Source: Nicoletella semolina
Lineage (GTDB): Bacteria; Pseudomonadota; Gammaproteobacteria; Enterobacterales; Pasteurellaceae
Direction of reading: 5' to 3'
Assembly: GCF_004345745.1 (NCBI RefSeq)
Contig: NZ_SLXJ01000001.1
Location: forward strand, 186,001 to 250,000
Length of the DNA: 64,000 nucleotides
This document shows, piece by piece, positions 38,717 to 48,320 of this stretch (position 1 is its first letter; the number at the start of each line of letters is the position of its first letter). The position numbers and the translations under genes are program-made. Below the pieces are notes generated by a model that searched no databases, was not told the DNA's origin, and saw only the letters and a program-made list of their open reading frames with translations.

Positions 38717-39166
38717 ATGAAAATTACATTAATTAGCCCTATTCAAAAAGCCTTTACCTTAATTGAATTAATGATCGTGATTGCAATTATTGCCATTCTC
38801 GCCACAATTGCTATTCCCTCCTATAACAATTACACCAAAAAAGCTGCCTTATCTGAGCTTTTACAAGCCTCAGCTTCGTATAAATCTGATGTAGAAATCT
38901 GTATTTATAATTTAGGTAACCTAACTGAATGCAGCTCAGGGAAAAACGGCATTCAAGCAGCTAAAAATAATCTTAATGAAACACAATATTTAAAAAGCGT
39001 TTCTGCTAATGCTGGTGTAATCACGGTTGAAGGTAAAGGGAGCATTGATGGCTATAGCTATACTTTAACACCAAAATTTTCTAATAATCATATTACTTGG
39101 ACAACAGGTTGTTTGGGAAATGATACAGCTATTTTTCCTGCTGGATTTTGTGGCAAAAATCCATAA
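38717..39166 (+). CDS. pilA: Type IV major pilin PilA (ApfA-like)
   Basis: Type IVa prepilin. The leader MKITLISPIQKA is followed by FTLIELMIVIAIIAIL, with Phe 1 and Glu 5 of the mature protein. The -1 residue is Ala instead of the usual Gly, as in A. pleuropneumoniae ApfA. The body has two Cys near residue 60-70 (EICIYN, TECSSG) and two at the C-terminus (TTGCLG, GFCGKNP) forming the D-region. ATG at 38717 is chosen over TTG 38705 (GGGAG 6 bp upstream). Mature length about 137 aa. First gene of pilABCD, under a CRP-S site. Confidence 0.95.
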   Translation: MKITLISPIQKAFTLIELMIVIAIIAILATIAIPSYNNYTKKAALSELLQASASYKSDVEICIYNLGNLTECSSGKNGIQAAKNNLNETQYLKSVSANAGVITVEGKGSIDGYSYTLTPKFSNNHITWTTGCLGNDTAIFPAGFCGKNP

Positions 39167-39217
39167 ATTGAAATAAGTCAAAAAACTAAAACGCCCAAAA
39201 ATGAAAGAGCGTACTGT

Positions 39218-40633
39218 ATGAAAGAAAAAGAACACCACCAATACGCAATTTGTGAACGTAATAGTAAACGTGTATTTCATATCTGCGAAAAATTATGGCA
39301 GAAGAATATTGAGCAGAAAATGACTTTATTACGTTATTTAGCTTTGCCTATTCAGGAAACGGAAGATAAGCTCTATTTAGCAATTGATGATGAAAAAAAT
39401 CTTAATGCCTGTGAAACATTCGCTTTTTTGTGGCATAAAAAAATAGAGCCAATTTTGGTTTCATCTGATGAGTTAAAATATCTATTAAATGCACTTTCTC
39501 CAGAGAATAATTATTCTGATGAGCTACTCAACGTTGATTACGCTACTCAGCAGAGCATAAATAAACAAGTAAACTTTACTGATCCAATTATTCAAATCTT
39601 AGATAGCTTATTTAAATTTTGTATTATTGAGAATGCCTCGGATATTCATATTGAGCCTCGCAAGATGCATTTAGTTATCCGATTGCGTATTGATGGCGTT
39701 TTGCATCTTTATAAAACCTTTTCTCATAGTTTAACTAGCCGAATAACTTCACGGCTTAAATTATTAGCTAAACTGGATATTAGTGAATCTCGCCTCCCTC
39801 AAGATGGACAATTTAGTTTTACGACTTTGCTTGGCGATACACTGGATTTTCGAGTCTCAACATTACCCTGTCATTATGGTGAAAAATTAGTGTTACGTTT
39901 ACAAAAGAACAAACCAACCCATTTTGATTTTATCACATTGGGATTTACGACTAAACAGCAGAAATTATTCCTCAATATGCTTAAACAACCGCAAGGGCTA
40001 ATTCTCGTAACAGGTCCAACAGGAAGTGGAAAAAGTATTACGCTCTATAGTGCATTAAATTATCTCAATCAAACAGATAAACATATTTTAACAGCTGAAG
40101 ATCCGATCGAAATTGAAATTGATGGATTAGTTCAAACACAGGTTAATCCAGCATTACAATTAGATTTTAGTTATTTGTTAAGAACGTTCTTACGACAAGA
40201 TCCTGATATTATTATGTTGGGTGAAATTCGAGATAAGGAAAGTGCTAAAATTGCGTTGCAAGCTGCACAAACGGGGCATCTAGTGCTTTCCACATTGCAT
40301 ACTAACGATGCACTGTCGGCAATAGAAAGATTATATCAATTGGGTATTCAAGAGTATGAAATCCACAACGCATTATTGCTCGTAGTTGCACAACGTCTTG
40401 TCCGTAAAATTTGCTTAAAATGTGAAGGAATAGGGTGTGGTAATTGCTATCAAGGCTATAAAGGACGAATTGGAATTTACCAACTACTTAGTCGTACTAC
40501 AAAATATTTTGATAAACAGACCGCTTACCTAGATTATGCTACGTTATTACAAAGTGCAAAACAAAAGATAAATGATAAACAAACTAATTTAGCGGAAGTT
40601 GAAAGAGTGTTAGGTGATGTTGAAAATATATGA
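39218..40633 (+). CDS. pilB: Type IV pilus assembly ATPase PilB
   Basis: Hexameric extension motor. After a short, divergent N-terminal domain, the GspE core has DIHIEPR (about 141-147), RLPQDGQFSF (about 194-203), Walker A GPTGSGKS (about 266-273, Ser where Thr is usual), the Asp box LTAEDPIEIE, Walker B IIMLGEIRDKESA and the His box STLHTNDA. A tetracysteine zinc site follows, CLKCEGIGCGNC. At 471 aa it is shorter than PilB of Pseudomonas (about 566) but normal for Pasteurellaceae. The gene ends overlapping pilC. Confidence 0.94.
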   Translation: MKEKEHHQYAICERNSKRVFHICEKLWQKNIEQKMTLLRYLALPIQETEDKLYLAIDDEKNLNACETFAFLWHKKIEPILVSSDELKYLLNALSPENNYSDELLNVDYATQQSINKQVNFTDPIIQILDSLFKFCIIENASDIHIEPRKMHLVIRLRIDGVLHLYKTFSHSLTSRITSRLKLLAKLDISESRLPQDGQFSFTTLLGDTLDFRVSTLPCHYGEKLVLRLQKNKPTHFDFITLGFTTKQQKLFLNMLKQPQGLILVTGPTGSGKSITLYSALNYLNQTDKHILTAEDPIEIEIDGLVQTQVNPALQLDFSYLLRTFLRQDPDIIMLGEIRDKESAKIALQAAQTGHLVLSTLHTNDALSAIERLYQLGIQEYEIHNALLLVVAQRLVRKICLKCEGIGCGNCYQGYKGRIGIYQLLSRTTKYFDKQTAYLDYATLLQSAKQKINDKQTNLAEVERVLGDVENI

Positions 40634-41810
40634 ATACCGCTGGAAAGCCATAAACCGTTTTGGTCAAAGACGTTATGGTAAAAGCCTTTCTATTACTCAA
40701 GAAAACCTAGAGCAACAACTAATTGCCAAGGGATACCAGCAAATTAAATTAATCCGAAATTTTACCTTAACAAAAAGAGTAAAACCTACCGAAATAACAC
40801 AATTACTCACCCAGCTCGCATTACTATTAGATGCGGCTATTCCACTGAAACAAGCATTAGCAATGTTGTTAGAAAACTGTGATCGTTTACCTTTATATCA
40901 ATGGTTATATATGATTATTGAAAATATAGAAAAAGGATTTTCATTTTCAACCTCTCTAGAAAAATCAGGTAAATATTTGCAATTACAAGAAATACAATTA
41001 ATTAAAATGGGGGAAATCAGCGGTAACTTACCAGTATTACTGTCTAATCTTGCTCAAGCAAGAAATAAATCAGAAAAGCTGACAAAAAAAATCAAGAAGA
41101 TTATGTTTTATCCTGCGATTGTCTTAGCTATTTCTATGACCTTAGCTATTCTTTTGCTGCTATTTATTGTCCCTCAGTTTGTGGCTTTATACGGAGATAA
41201 TGACTCATTACCGATAATGACAAAAATTTTATTTTATCTTTCACAATTTTTACAACATTCAATTATATACCTTATTATAGCTTTATCTTTTACCTATTTA
41301 ATTGCATATTTTATTAATAAAAAGACCGCTTATATACAGAAAATTATCTTTAAACTATTAAGTGTAATGCCTCTTTTCAAGAATATTATTAATCAATCTC
41401 GCATAATCTATTTTTGCCAAAATTGTGCGTTGATGTTAAATGCTCATATTAGACTAGATAAAGCTTTAACCTCTTTTCTATCTGAAAAAACTAAAGATCC
41501 AATATTACAACAAGAAGTACAATTTTCCCTGCAGCTACTAGAAAAAGGCTTTCAGCTATCTGATGGTTTAAATCCACATCATTTTAATGCCGAAGTTATT
41601 CAAATGATAAGGATAGGCGAGAAAAGCAGCCAATTAGTAAAAATGTTTGAAAGCATTACTACGATTTATCAACAAAAATTAGATCATCAAATTGATTTAC
41701 TTTCACAACTTTTAGAACCAATGTTAATGCTAATTTTAGGTATCATCGTGGGAAGCATTATTATTGGGTTGTATTTACCTATTTTTGATATGGGAACAAT
41801 GGTAAAATAA
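40617..41810 (+). CDS. pilC: Type IV pilus inner-membrane platform protein PilC
   Basis: Polytopic platform protein contacting PilB. Two GspF domains: about 60-180 (LLTQLALLLDAAIPLKQAL, IKMGEISGNLPVLLSNLA) and about 262-385 (FCQNCALMLNAHIRLDKAL, MIRIGEKSSQLVKMFE). Helices lie near 165-190, 210-235 and 365-390. GTG at 40614 directly precedes ATG 40617; the ATG is preferred. Start overlaps pilB by 17 bp and the stop overlaps the pilD ATG. Confidence 0.93.
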   Translation: MLKIYEYRWKAINRFGQRRYGKSLSITQENLEQQLIAKGYQQIKLIRNFTLTKRVKPTEITQLLTQLALLLDAAIPLKQALAMLLENCDRLPLYQWLYMIIENIEKGFSFSTSLEKSGKYLQLQEIQLIKMGEISGNLPVLLSNLAQARNKSEKLTKKIKKIMFYPAIVLAISMTLAILLLLFIVPQFVALYGDNDSLPIMTKILFYLSQFLQHSIIYLIIALSFTYLIAYFINKKTAYIQKIIFKLLSVMPLFKNIINQSRIIYFCQNCALMLNAHIRLDKALTSFLSEKTKDPILQQEVQFSLQLLEKGFQLSDGLNPHHFNAEVIQMIRIGEKSSQLVKMFESITTIYQQKLDHQIDLLSQLLEPMLMLILGIIVGSIIIGLYLPIFDMGTMVK

Positions 41811-42478
41811 TGCTGTTATTTATCTTAAGTATTTTATTCGCATATTGGTTTAATATGGAATTTTCTCTATTTCCTAAAAAGATTAATCAGCAAGTTTATA
41901 ACGATTATGCTTCGTTAAATGTGGATCATATTAGTAAAGAAAAATTTCTAGTACAGTCTAACTTAAAAAATAAAAATATTTATCAGTCTTTATGCTTAAT
42001 CATTCTATTTCCTTCGATAGCATTTATATCTAACGATCATTCTACTCTCGTTATTTGTATTTTATGGATTATTATCTATCTTTCATTATTAGACATTGCT
42101 TATTATCTTACGGATAGTAAATATATTGCAGTGATTTTCTTTCTTAGTATCTGTGAGCTTGTTGAACAATCAAATTTTGTTTTAAGAGAAAATCTACTAA
42201 ATTTTTTATTTACCTCTCTTTTCTTTTTTATTCTACACTTTATCAGTAATTTTTTATTCAAAAAAGAAGGGTTGGGGCTGGGGGATATTTTACTTTTTAT
42301 CGGTATTGCACCACTATTTAATCTTCATCAAATGCTAGGCGTAATACTTTCCGCTTGCTTTTTAGGCATTTGCTTCTTTATTGGTTATTTCTTTATAACT
42401 CAAATAAAATTATCCAAACTACCTTTCATTCCATTTATTGCTTTTGGTGTACTATTAATTAAGGTGGTTATTAAATAA
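41810..42478 (+). CDS. pilD: Short prepilin peptidase PilD (peptidase domain only)
   Basis: Aspartic prepilin peptidase that removes the PilA leader. Seven or so hydrophobic segments. The catalytic aspartates are probably Asp 95 in LSLLDIAYYLTD and Asp 159 in the GxGD motif GLGLGD. At 222 aa it lacks the cysteine-bearing cytoplasmic domain and long N-terminal methyltransferase region of canonical PilD, so it may cleave without N-methylating efficiently. The Pro usually found before the second Asp of motif 1 is Thr. ATG is embedded in the pilC stop (TAATG). Confidence 0.88.
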   Translation: MLLFILSILFAYWFNMEFSLFPKKINQQVYNDYASLNVDHISKEKFLVQSNLKNKNIYQSLCLIILFPSIAFISNDHSTLVICILWIIIYLSLLDIAYYLTDSKYIAVIFFLSICELVEQSNFVLRENLLNFLFTSLFFFILHFISNFLFKKEGLGLGDILLFIGIAPLFNLHQMLGVILSACFLGICFFIGYFFITQIKLSKLPFIPFIAFGVLLIKVVIK

Positions 42479-42482
42479 TTTA

Positions 42483-42971
42483 TTAATGAGGAACTTGGCT
42501 TATAATTAATTTTCCCTGCTGGTCTTGATAATTAATTTCAGCAATGACAGCAGGATAAAAATGCACACTATATTGAAACTGAGTTAAGTGTTGAACCAAA
42601 TCAAAAACAAGCGGAAGGTGAGAAATTAGGAACACATTTTGCTTTTCTGCCGCTATCGTCTCTAAATAATCAACGACGAGTTGTGCATTGCTAGATGGAG
42701 TAATTCCTTGCCAATTTTCAGTAATCTTTGCAAAATTTTGTTCAAATTTGGCCGCTTGCATTCCTTTAATGACATTAAACCACGTTTGTTGAGCTCTAAT
42801 ATAAGGACTAACGAATACCGCATCTAAATTCACCTTTTGCTCAATGAGACGTTTAGCAAGCCACTTTCCTTGTTCAAATGCCATCATATTCCCTCGCTCA
42901 GTAAGTGTTCTTTGGCTATCTGTAAAAGTATTCAAACCTGCTTCACCGTGTCTCATTATCCAGATATTCAT
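42483..42971 (-). CDS. sixA: Phosphohistidine phosphatase SixA
   Basis: Small histidine phosphatase; in E. coli SixA dephosphorylates histidine phosphotransfer proteins. Catalytic RHG motif at residues 7-9 (IMRHGEAG), AVFVSPYIRAQQTW with the second conserved Arg, and the second catalytic His in FLISHLPLVFDLV. ATG at 42971 is preferred because homologues start MNIxIMRHGE; an in-frame ATG 12 bp earlier is also possible. Length 162 aa. Convergent with pilD, 4 bp apart. Confidence 0.9.
   Translation of the reverse strand: MNIWIMRHGEAGLNTFTDSQRTLTERGNMMAFEQGKWLAKRLIEQKVNLDAVFVSPYIRAQQTWFNVIKGMQAAKFEQNFAKITENWQGITPSSNAQLVVDYLETIAAEKQNVFLISHLPLVFDLVQHLTQFQYSVHFYPAVIAEINYQDQQGKLIISQVPH
42730..42760 (-). 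repeat. USS (Apl-type) in sixA
   Basis: GCAAAATTTTGTTCAAATTT followed by GGCCGCTTGC, inverted on the plus strand and therefore in coding sense for sixA. Confidence 0.8.
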
Positions 42972-43121
42972 CTCGCATTTCAACTTTAAACTAAATCAAA
43001 TTGAGCGTATAATGCACGGAGTTTTTCGTGGTTGCAACTTTTTCTTTAATTGAACGCTTTCTTTGAGTGTGGCGACCTGCTAAAAAATTTTACTATTCTC
43101 AACTATTTATGGAGTAATCTA

Positions 43122-44561
43122 ATGTCTCGTAAACTCAGAAGAACCAAAATTGTTTGTACAATGGGACCTGCAACTGACCGTGGTAATAATCTTGAAAAAA
43201 TTATTGCTGCTGGAGCAAATATGGTTCGTATGAACTTCTCTCACGGTATCCCTGAAGATCATATTATTCGTGCAGAAAAAGTGCGTGAAATTGCTAAACG
43301 TTTGGGGAAGCACGTCGCTATTTTGGGCGATTTACAAGGACCTAAAATCCGAGTTTCAACCTTTAAAGAAGGCAAGATTTTCTTAAATATTGGCGATAAA
43401 TTTACATTAGATGCAGATTTGCCAAGAGGTGAAGGCACACAAGAGTCTGTTGGTCTAGACTATAAAAACCTACCTAATGATGTTGTGCCTGGTGACATTT
43501 TGCTATTAGATGATGGCAATGTGCAATTAAAGGTGCTATCCATTGGTGGGGCAAAAGTATTTACTGAAGTTACAGTCGGTGGACCTTTATCAAACAATAA
43601 AGGAATTAACAAACTAGGCGGTGGTTTATCCGCTCCAGCATTGACAGAAAAAGACAAAGAGGATATTAAGCTTGCAGCAAAAATTGGTGTAGATTATCTT
43701 GCTGTGTCTTTCCCGCAATCTAGTGCGGATTTACACTATGCACGTCAATTAGCAGAAGAAGCGGGTTTAGATACTAAAATTGTTGCAAAAGTAGAGCGTG
43801 CAGAAACGGTAGCAACTGAAGAAGCAATGGACGACATCATTTTAGGTGCAGATGTGATTATGGTGGCTCGTGGTGACTTAGGTGTTGAAATTGGTGATGC
43901 TGAACTTGTTGGCGTACAGAAGAAATTGATTAGCCGTTCACGTCGTCTAAATCGTGTCGTGATCACTGCGACACAAATGATGGAATCCATGATCAAAAAA
44001 CCAATGCCGACTCGTGCCGAGGTTATGGACGTTGCAAATGCAGTTTTAGATGGCACAGATGCAGTAATGCTTTCGGGTGAAACCGCAAATGGTGATTATC
44101 CAGTTGAAACGGTAAGATCAATGGCTGAAGTCTGTTTAGGAGCAGAAAAAATGCCAAGTATTAATATTTCCCGTCATCGTATGGATAGTACTTTTGAAAC
44201 AGTTGAAGAAGCTGTAGCAATGTCAGCAATGTATACCGCAAACCATATGGAAGGGGTGAGTGCAATTATTGCCTTAACACATTCAGGTGAAACGGCTAAA
44301 TTAATGAGCCGAATTAGCTCTGGATTACCAATTTATGCACTTTCTCGTAATGAGAAATCGTTGAACCGTTGTGCATTATATCGTGGCGTAACACCCGTTT
44401 TTTACGATCAAGATAGCCGTACCATTGACGGAGCAAAAAAAGCACTTGCAATGTTAAAAGAGCAGGGCTACCTAACAACGGGCGATTTGGTACTTTTAAC
44501 TCATGGTAATGAGTTTAAAGAAAGCGGTACTAATACGACGCGTATGTTATTAGTTGAATAA
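43122..44561 (+). CDS. pykA: Pyruvate kinase (PykA type)
   Basis: Converts PEP and ADP to pyruvate and ATP. Motifs: [14 protein letters not shown] at the start, [20 protein letters not shown], the active-site stretch [13 protein letters not shown] and [11 protein letters not shown]. Length from ATG 43122 is 479 aa, matching the PykA (type II) group. A frame is open from 43050, but the ATG with GGAG 8 bp upstream gives the family start [12 protein letters not shown]. Followed by a terminator. Confidence 0.95.
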   Translation: MSRKLRRTKIVCTMGPATDRGNNLEKIIAAGANMVRMNFSHGIPEDHIIRAEKVREIAKRLGKHVAILGDLQGPKIRVSTFKEGKIFLNIGDKFTLDADLPRGEGTQESVGLDYKNLPNDVVPGDILLLDDGNVQLKVLSIGGAKVFTEVTVGGPLSNNKGINKLGGGLSAPALTEKDKEDIKLAAKIGVDYLAVSFPQSSADLHYARQLAEEAGLDTKIVAKVERAETVATEEAMDDIILGADVIMVARGDLGVEIGDAELVGVQKKLISRSRRLNRVVITATQMMESMIKKPMPTRAEVMDVANAVLDGTDAVMLSGETANGDYPVETVRSMAEVCLGAEKMPSINISRHRMDSTFETVEEAVAMSAMYTANHMEGVSAIIALTHSGETAKLMSRISSGLPIYALSRNEKSLNRCALYRGVTPVFYDQDSRTIDGAKKALAMLKEQGYLTTGDLVLLTHGNEFKESGTNTTRMLLVE

Positions 44562-44580
44562 ACGACTACCCAACAATGAG

Positions 44581-44606
44581 AAATCCACGCTAAGCGTGGA
44601 TTTTTT
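44581..44606 (+). terminator. Rho-independent terminator after pykA
   Basis: Stem AAATCCACGC / GCGTGGATTT with a TAA loop, then TTT. It lies 20 bp after the pykA stop and 14 bp before the chosen recD start, which argues against the longer upstream recD frame. Confidence 0.88.
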
Positions 44607-44619
44607 AATAAACTCCATT

Positions 44620-46593
44620 ATGTTACAGCTCATTTCTGAATTAAGAAACAAACAGCTCATTCCTGAGTTAAGCTATCAATTTGCTCGGTTGATCGACAAT
44701 AAACAAAAATCTTATCACTATTCAGCATTAGAACAAAATCTTGCCATTTTACTTGCCGCATTATGTTCATTTAATGTTTTACAAGGTAATGTTTGCTTGC
44801 GTTTAGATTCAGCTTTAATCAAGCACTTATTTCATTTACAAAACGTATCTTCTGAAGATACATTATTGAAAGCTCTGTTACAAAAAATTGAGTATAGCTC
44901 ACCGCTTGAGTGGGCTACGATACTAAATAATCATATCGCTTTTAGTCATACACCAGAGCGAATTGCCCCAATGTTGTTCCAACATAATAGTGTGTATTTT
45001 TATCGCTATTGGAAAGCAGAATATCAGATTGCCAGTTATCTACAACAAGCGGTGAGTTTTTCATCAGAATATGCAAATTTAGCTGTGGATAAAGCAGTAC
45101 TCTCTACTTTTTTCCCTACTGCTACAAATTCAATTGACTGGCAACATATTGCCGTCGCAACCGCATTGACAAAACCTTTTAGCTTTATTTCGGGTGGACC
45201 TGGGACAGGGAAAACTCGCACGGTAACCATTTTATTAGCAGCATTGCAATTAAAACAACTGAAACTAAATCAAGCACCTCTTAAAATTGCTTTAGCCGCC
45301 CCGACAGGTAAGGCCGCTGCACGTTTAAAAGAGTCAGTTAACAATAATCTTCAGCAGCTTAATTTAGCCGAAGAATTGAAACAACTTGTGCCAGTCCAAG
45401 CCACGACGTTACATAGCTTGTTAGGGATTAAACCCTATAGCGATACGCCTCACTATACAGCGAAAAATCCACTACTGATTGATCTTTTAGTGCTTGATGA
45501 AGCCTCAATGGTTGATCTATTTCTGTTTGATAAAATGCTTGCCGCACTGAAGCCTCAAACAAGATTAATTATGCTAGGTGATAAAGATCAGCTTGCCTCT
45601 GTAGAAGCAGGTAATATCATTGGAGAGCTAGGCGAGTTAATTTCATTAGGCTATAGCCAATCACACGGCGATTATTTATTCCAGACAACGAGTTACCAGA
45701 TTCTCTCGCCTAATCATAATGTACCTGCAATTTGCGATGCTTTGTGCCATTTACGACACAGCTATCGTTTTAATCAACACGCAGGCATTGGGCAACTTGC
45801 GACACTCATTAACCATAAACAAGCGGTCAAATCTTGGCAAATTTTTGCAAATCCCGATTACCGTGATTTAGCCCTTGAGCTTTACCCATCAACAACGTCA
45901 TTTAATGACAAAAAAGCGTGGCTAGAGCATTGTGTACAGCTTGTAGTACAAAAGGCTGTCAGCCTTTACCAACACTACTTAATACTCGTTAAGCAACAGC
46001 AGAAAATGCCTCAAGAGACAACTATCGATCAAATCTTTTCTGTATTTCAGCAATTTCGTTTTTTATCTGCTTTGCGAGTAAGCGAATTAGGGGTAGAACA
46101 ACTAAACGAGAAGATTGCACAAGCGTTAAAACAAGCTCAGTTAGTATATTTCCAACATAGTCGTGATAGCTATGCAGGTAAGCCTATACTGATCACCGAA
46201 AATGCCCCACAACTTCAGGTGTTTAGTGGTGATATTGCACTTTTATTGCCAGATGAAGATGGTAGATTACGAGCTTATTTTGAAACAATCAATAATGGTT
46301 GCCGTCTCAATATCTTACCTAGTCGGCTGCCAAGTTATGAGCCAGCTTATGTAATGACTGTGCATAAATCACAGGGTTCAGAGTTTGCACATACGCTATT
46401 GGTGATGCCGCTTACCCCCTCTCCAATTTTAACTAAGGAACTGCTTTATACTGCAGTAACTCGAGCAAAAAAACAGTTTACGCTTTTTAGTCAAGAACGT
46501 ATTTGGCAACAAGCTGTAAAACAAGACATTCAGCGTCAAAGTAATTTGAATACACAAATTTTTGTTCTTGAAAAGAAACGACAGCATAACTAA
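44620..46593 (+). CDS. recD: Exodeoxyribonuclease V alpha subunit RecD
   Basis: 5'-3' helicase subunit of RecBCD. Walker A SGGPGTGKTRT (about residues 197-207), motif Ia APTGKAAARLKES, the LVLDEASMVDLFL motif II, LIMLGDKDQLASVEAG, and near the C-terminus YVMTVHKSQGSEFAHTLLVM and LLYTAVTRAKKQ. ATG at 44620 is chosen over the open frame from 44554 because the pykA terminator lies between them. No strong ribosome binding site is visible. Length 657 aa, a little longer than the E. coli protein. recB is not adjacent. It contains a strong USS at 45818. Confidence 0.94.
   Translation: MLQLISELRNKQLIPELSYQFARLIDNKQKSYHYSALEQNLAILLAALCSFNVLQGNVCLRLDSALIKHLFHLQNVSSEDTLLKALLQKIEYSSPLEWATILNNHIAFSHTPERIAPMLFQHNSVYFYRYWKAEYQIASYLQQAVSFSSEYANLAVDKAVLSTFFPTATNSIDWQHIAVATALTKPFSFISGGPGTGKTRTVTILLAALQLKQLKLNQAPLKIALAAPTGKAAARLKESVNNNLQQLNLAEELKQLVPVQATTLHSLLGIKPYSDTPHYTAKNPLLIDLLVLDEASMVDLFLFDKMLAALKPQTRLIMLGDKDQLASVEAGNIIGELGELISLGYSQSHGDYLFQTTSYQILSPNHNVPAICDALCHLRHSYRFNQHAGIGQLATLINHKQAVKSWQIFANPDYRDLALELYPSTTSFNDKKAWLEHCVQLVVQKAVSLYQHYLILVKQQQKMPQETTIDQIFSVFQQFRFLSALRVSELGVEQLNEKIAQALKQAQLVYFQHSRDSYAGKPILITENAPQLQVFSGDIALLLPDEDGRLRAYFETINNGCRLNILPSRLPSYEPAYVMTVHKSQGSEFAHTLLVMPLTPSPILTKELLYTAVTRAKKQFTLFSQERIWQQAVKQDIQRQSNLNTQIFVLEKKRQHN
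45818..45852 (+). repeat. Strong USS (Apl-type) in recD
   Basis: ACAAGCGGTCAAATCTTGG followed by CAAATTTTTGCAAA, among the best consensus matches in the window. Confidence 0.9.
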
Positions 46594-46604
46594 TAATAAG
46601 CTAC

Positions 46605-46630
46605 AGGGGCATAACAATATGTTAGCCCCT
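46605..46630. terminator. Hairpin between convergent recD and htrA
   Basis: AGGGGC / GCCCCT outer stem with inner TAACA / TGTTA. No T run follows, so it may be a 3'-end structure instead of an intrinsic terminator. Confidence 0.4.
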
Positions 46631-46657
46631 ATATTGAAATGATTGGATTATGATCAA

Positions 46658-48073
46658 TTATTGAATAATCACGAAGAAGTTTGAGCCATCTCGTAAAATG
46701 TTTAATGCGACGGCAGCAGGTTTTCCATCTAGAATTTTTCTTAGCTCTCCAATATTTTCAACTTCTTTGCGGTTTACACCAACAATAACATCACCTTTTC
46801 TAAAGCCTCTCGCCTCAGCAATTGAGCCTTTTTCAACTTTAGAAATCTCAACGCCTTTAACCCCTTTTTCGTTGTAGTTATTAAATTCTGCACCATTAAG
46901 AGCGGGTAGTAATGCTTTAGCACTGGTGCGAGTTTGCTCATCAGATTGTAAAACAACTTTCATTTTGCTTTCTTTTCCGTCTCTTAGATAAGTCAGCTCA
47001 ATTTCTTTGCCTGCGCCAGTAGTAGCTACTTTCGCTCGTAATTCCGCAAAACTACGAATTTTTTGCCCATTTAAACCGATGATCACATCGCCTGCTTTAA
47101 GTCCTGCTTTTGCCGCAGCAGAATCAGCAATCACTTCACTCACAAAAGCCCCTTGTTGTGCATTGACATTAAATGCCTTCGCTAAATCAGCATTTAATTC
47201 GCCTCCTTTAATACCAAGTAACCCTCGTTTAACTTCGCCAAAATCAATAATTTGCTGTACAAGATTGTTTGCCATATTACTTGGGATCGCAAAAGCGATG
47301 CCCGCATTCGTGCCACTCGGTGAAATGATAGCGGTATTTATCCCAATTAACTCTCCCTGTAAATTAATGAGCGGTCCACCAGAATTACCTCGATTGACGG
47401 CAGCATCAGTCTGAATGTAGCTTTCGTAACTTTCATCGCTATAGCCTGTTGAGCGACCCAACGCAGAAATAATACCTGAAGTAACCGTTTGTCCCAATCC
47501 AAATGGATTGCCGATTGCAACAGTAAAATCGCCGACTCGTAGCTTATCAGAATCAGCCATCTTTATCTCAGTCAGATCTTTAGGATCGTCTAATTGAATT
47601 AAAGCCACATCAGATAACGGATCAGCACCCACTAATTTTGCTTTAAACTCACGCCCATCTTCGAGTTTTACTGTGATTTTATCTGCATTATCAATAACGT
47701 GATTATTAGTGATTACATAGCCTTTTTTTGCATCAATAATCACACCAGAGCCTTCTCCCCTAAATTGACGAGGTGCAGAACGTCCACCAAAATCTCGATT
47801 CCCAAATCCTCTCTCTCCAAAGAGATCTGGGCCAAAGAAAAATTCAAATTCATCAGGAACAGGAGAGCGTCTTTGCTTAACATTACCTTCAACAGCAATA
47901 CTTACCACTGCAGGGCGAACTTTTTCTAGCATTGGTGCAAGACTTGGTACTGCTTGCCCCTCTACTATTGCAGGAAAAGAAGCGTGTGAAATTGTTGGAA
48001 ACACAGCAGGAAATGCGATTAAGCTGCTGGCAAAAAGTATAGACGCTAAGCGTGATTTTTTGTTTATTTTCAT
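46658..48073 (-). CDS. htrA: Periplasmic serine protease/chaperone HtrA (DegP/DegQ)
   Basis: Periplasmic quality-control protease. Signal peptide about 1-31 (ends SHA). Trypsin-like domain with triad His 125 (TNNHVIDNA), Asp 155 (LSDVALIQL) and Ser 231 (GNSGGP). Two PDZ domains follow, about 270-365 and 385-470. Between residues 73 and 108 the LA loop is rich in Phe, Gly and Arg. It has no Cys pair in the LA loop, unlike E. coli DegP. Length 471 aa. A sigma-E-like promoter is visible just upstream. Confidence 0.94.
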   Translation of the reverse strand: MKINKKSRLASILFASSLIAFPAVFPTISHASFPAIVEGQAVPSLAPMLEKVRPAVVSIAVEGNVKQRRSPVPDEFEFFFGPDLFGERGFGNRDFGGRSAPRQFRGEGSGVIIDAKKGYVITNNHVIDNADKITVKLEDGREFKAKLVGADPLSDVALIQLDDPKDLTEIKMADSDKLRVGDFTVAIGNPFGLGQTVTSGIISALGRSTGYSDESYESYIQTDAAVNRGNSGGPLINLQGELIGINTAIISPSGTNAGIAFAIPSNMANNLVQQIIDFGEVKRGLLGIKGGELNADLAKAFNVNAQQGAFVSEVIADSAAAKAGLKAGDVIIGLNGQKIRSFAELRAKVATTGAGKEIELTYLRDGKESKMKVVLQSDEQTRTSAKALLPALNGAEFNNYNEKGVKGVEISKVEKGSIAEARGFRKGDVIVGVNRKEVENIGELRKILDGKPAAVALNILRDGSNFFVIIQ

Positions 48074-48092
48074 AGCATTATCCCTTTTAGGT

Positions 48093-48121
48093 TAAAGACA
48101 ATTGTAGTTATTTAAAAGTTT
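48093..48121 (-). promoter_or_regulatory. Sigma-E-like promoter of htrA
   Basis: On the minus strand AAACTT (48121-48116) and TCTTTA (48098-48093) are separated by 17 bp, approximating the sigma-E pattern GAACTT / TCTGA. The start point would be about 14 bp before the htrA ATG. The match is partial. Confidence 0.35.
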
Positions 48122-48320
48122 AAATATCATTAATAAATGATGATAAATTCTTCAAAATGAGACAAAGGAAATATTTATTGGTTCTTTGAAATGAAAAGTT
48201 GATTATATTTTTACATTACTATAAATAATTTACGTTTAATCTAAAAGCGATTCGCCTTGAAAAATTAGGTATTTTTTTATTAATATCTATCACGCATTCA
48301 GATTAAAAGACAGCACTTAA

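Noticed and set aside
44554-44619. N-terminal extension of RecD starting inside pykA
   Set aside because: The pykA terminator hairpin lies within it; the family start fits ATG 44620.
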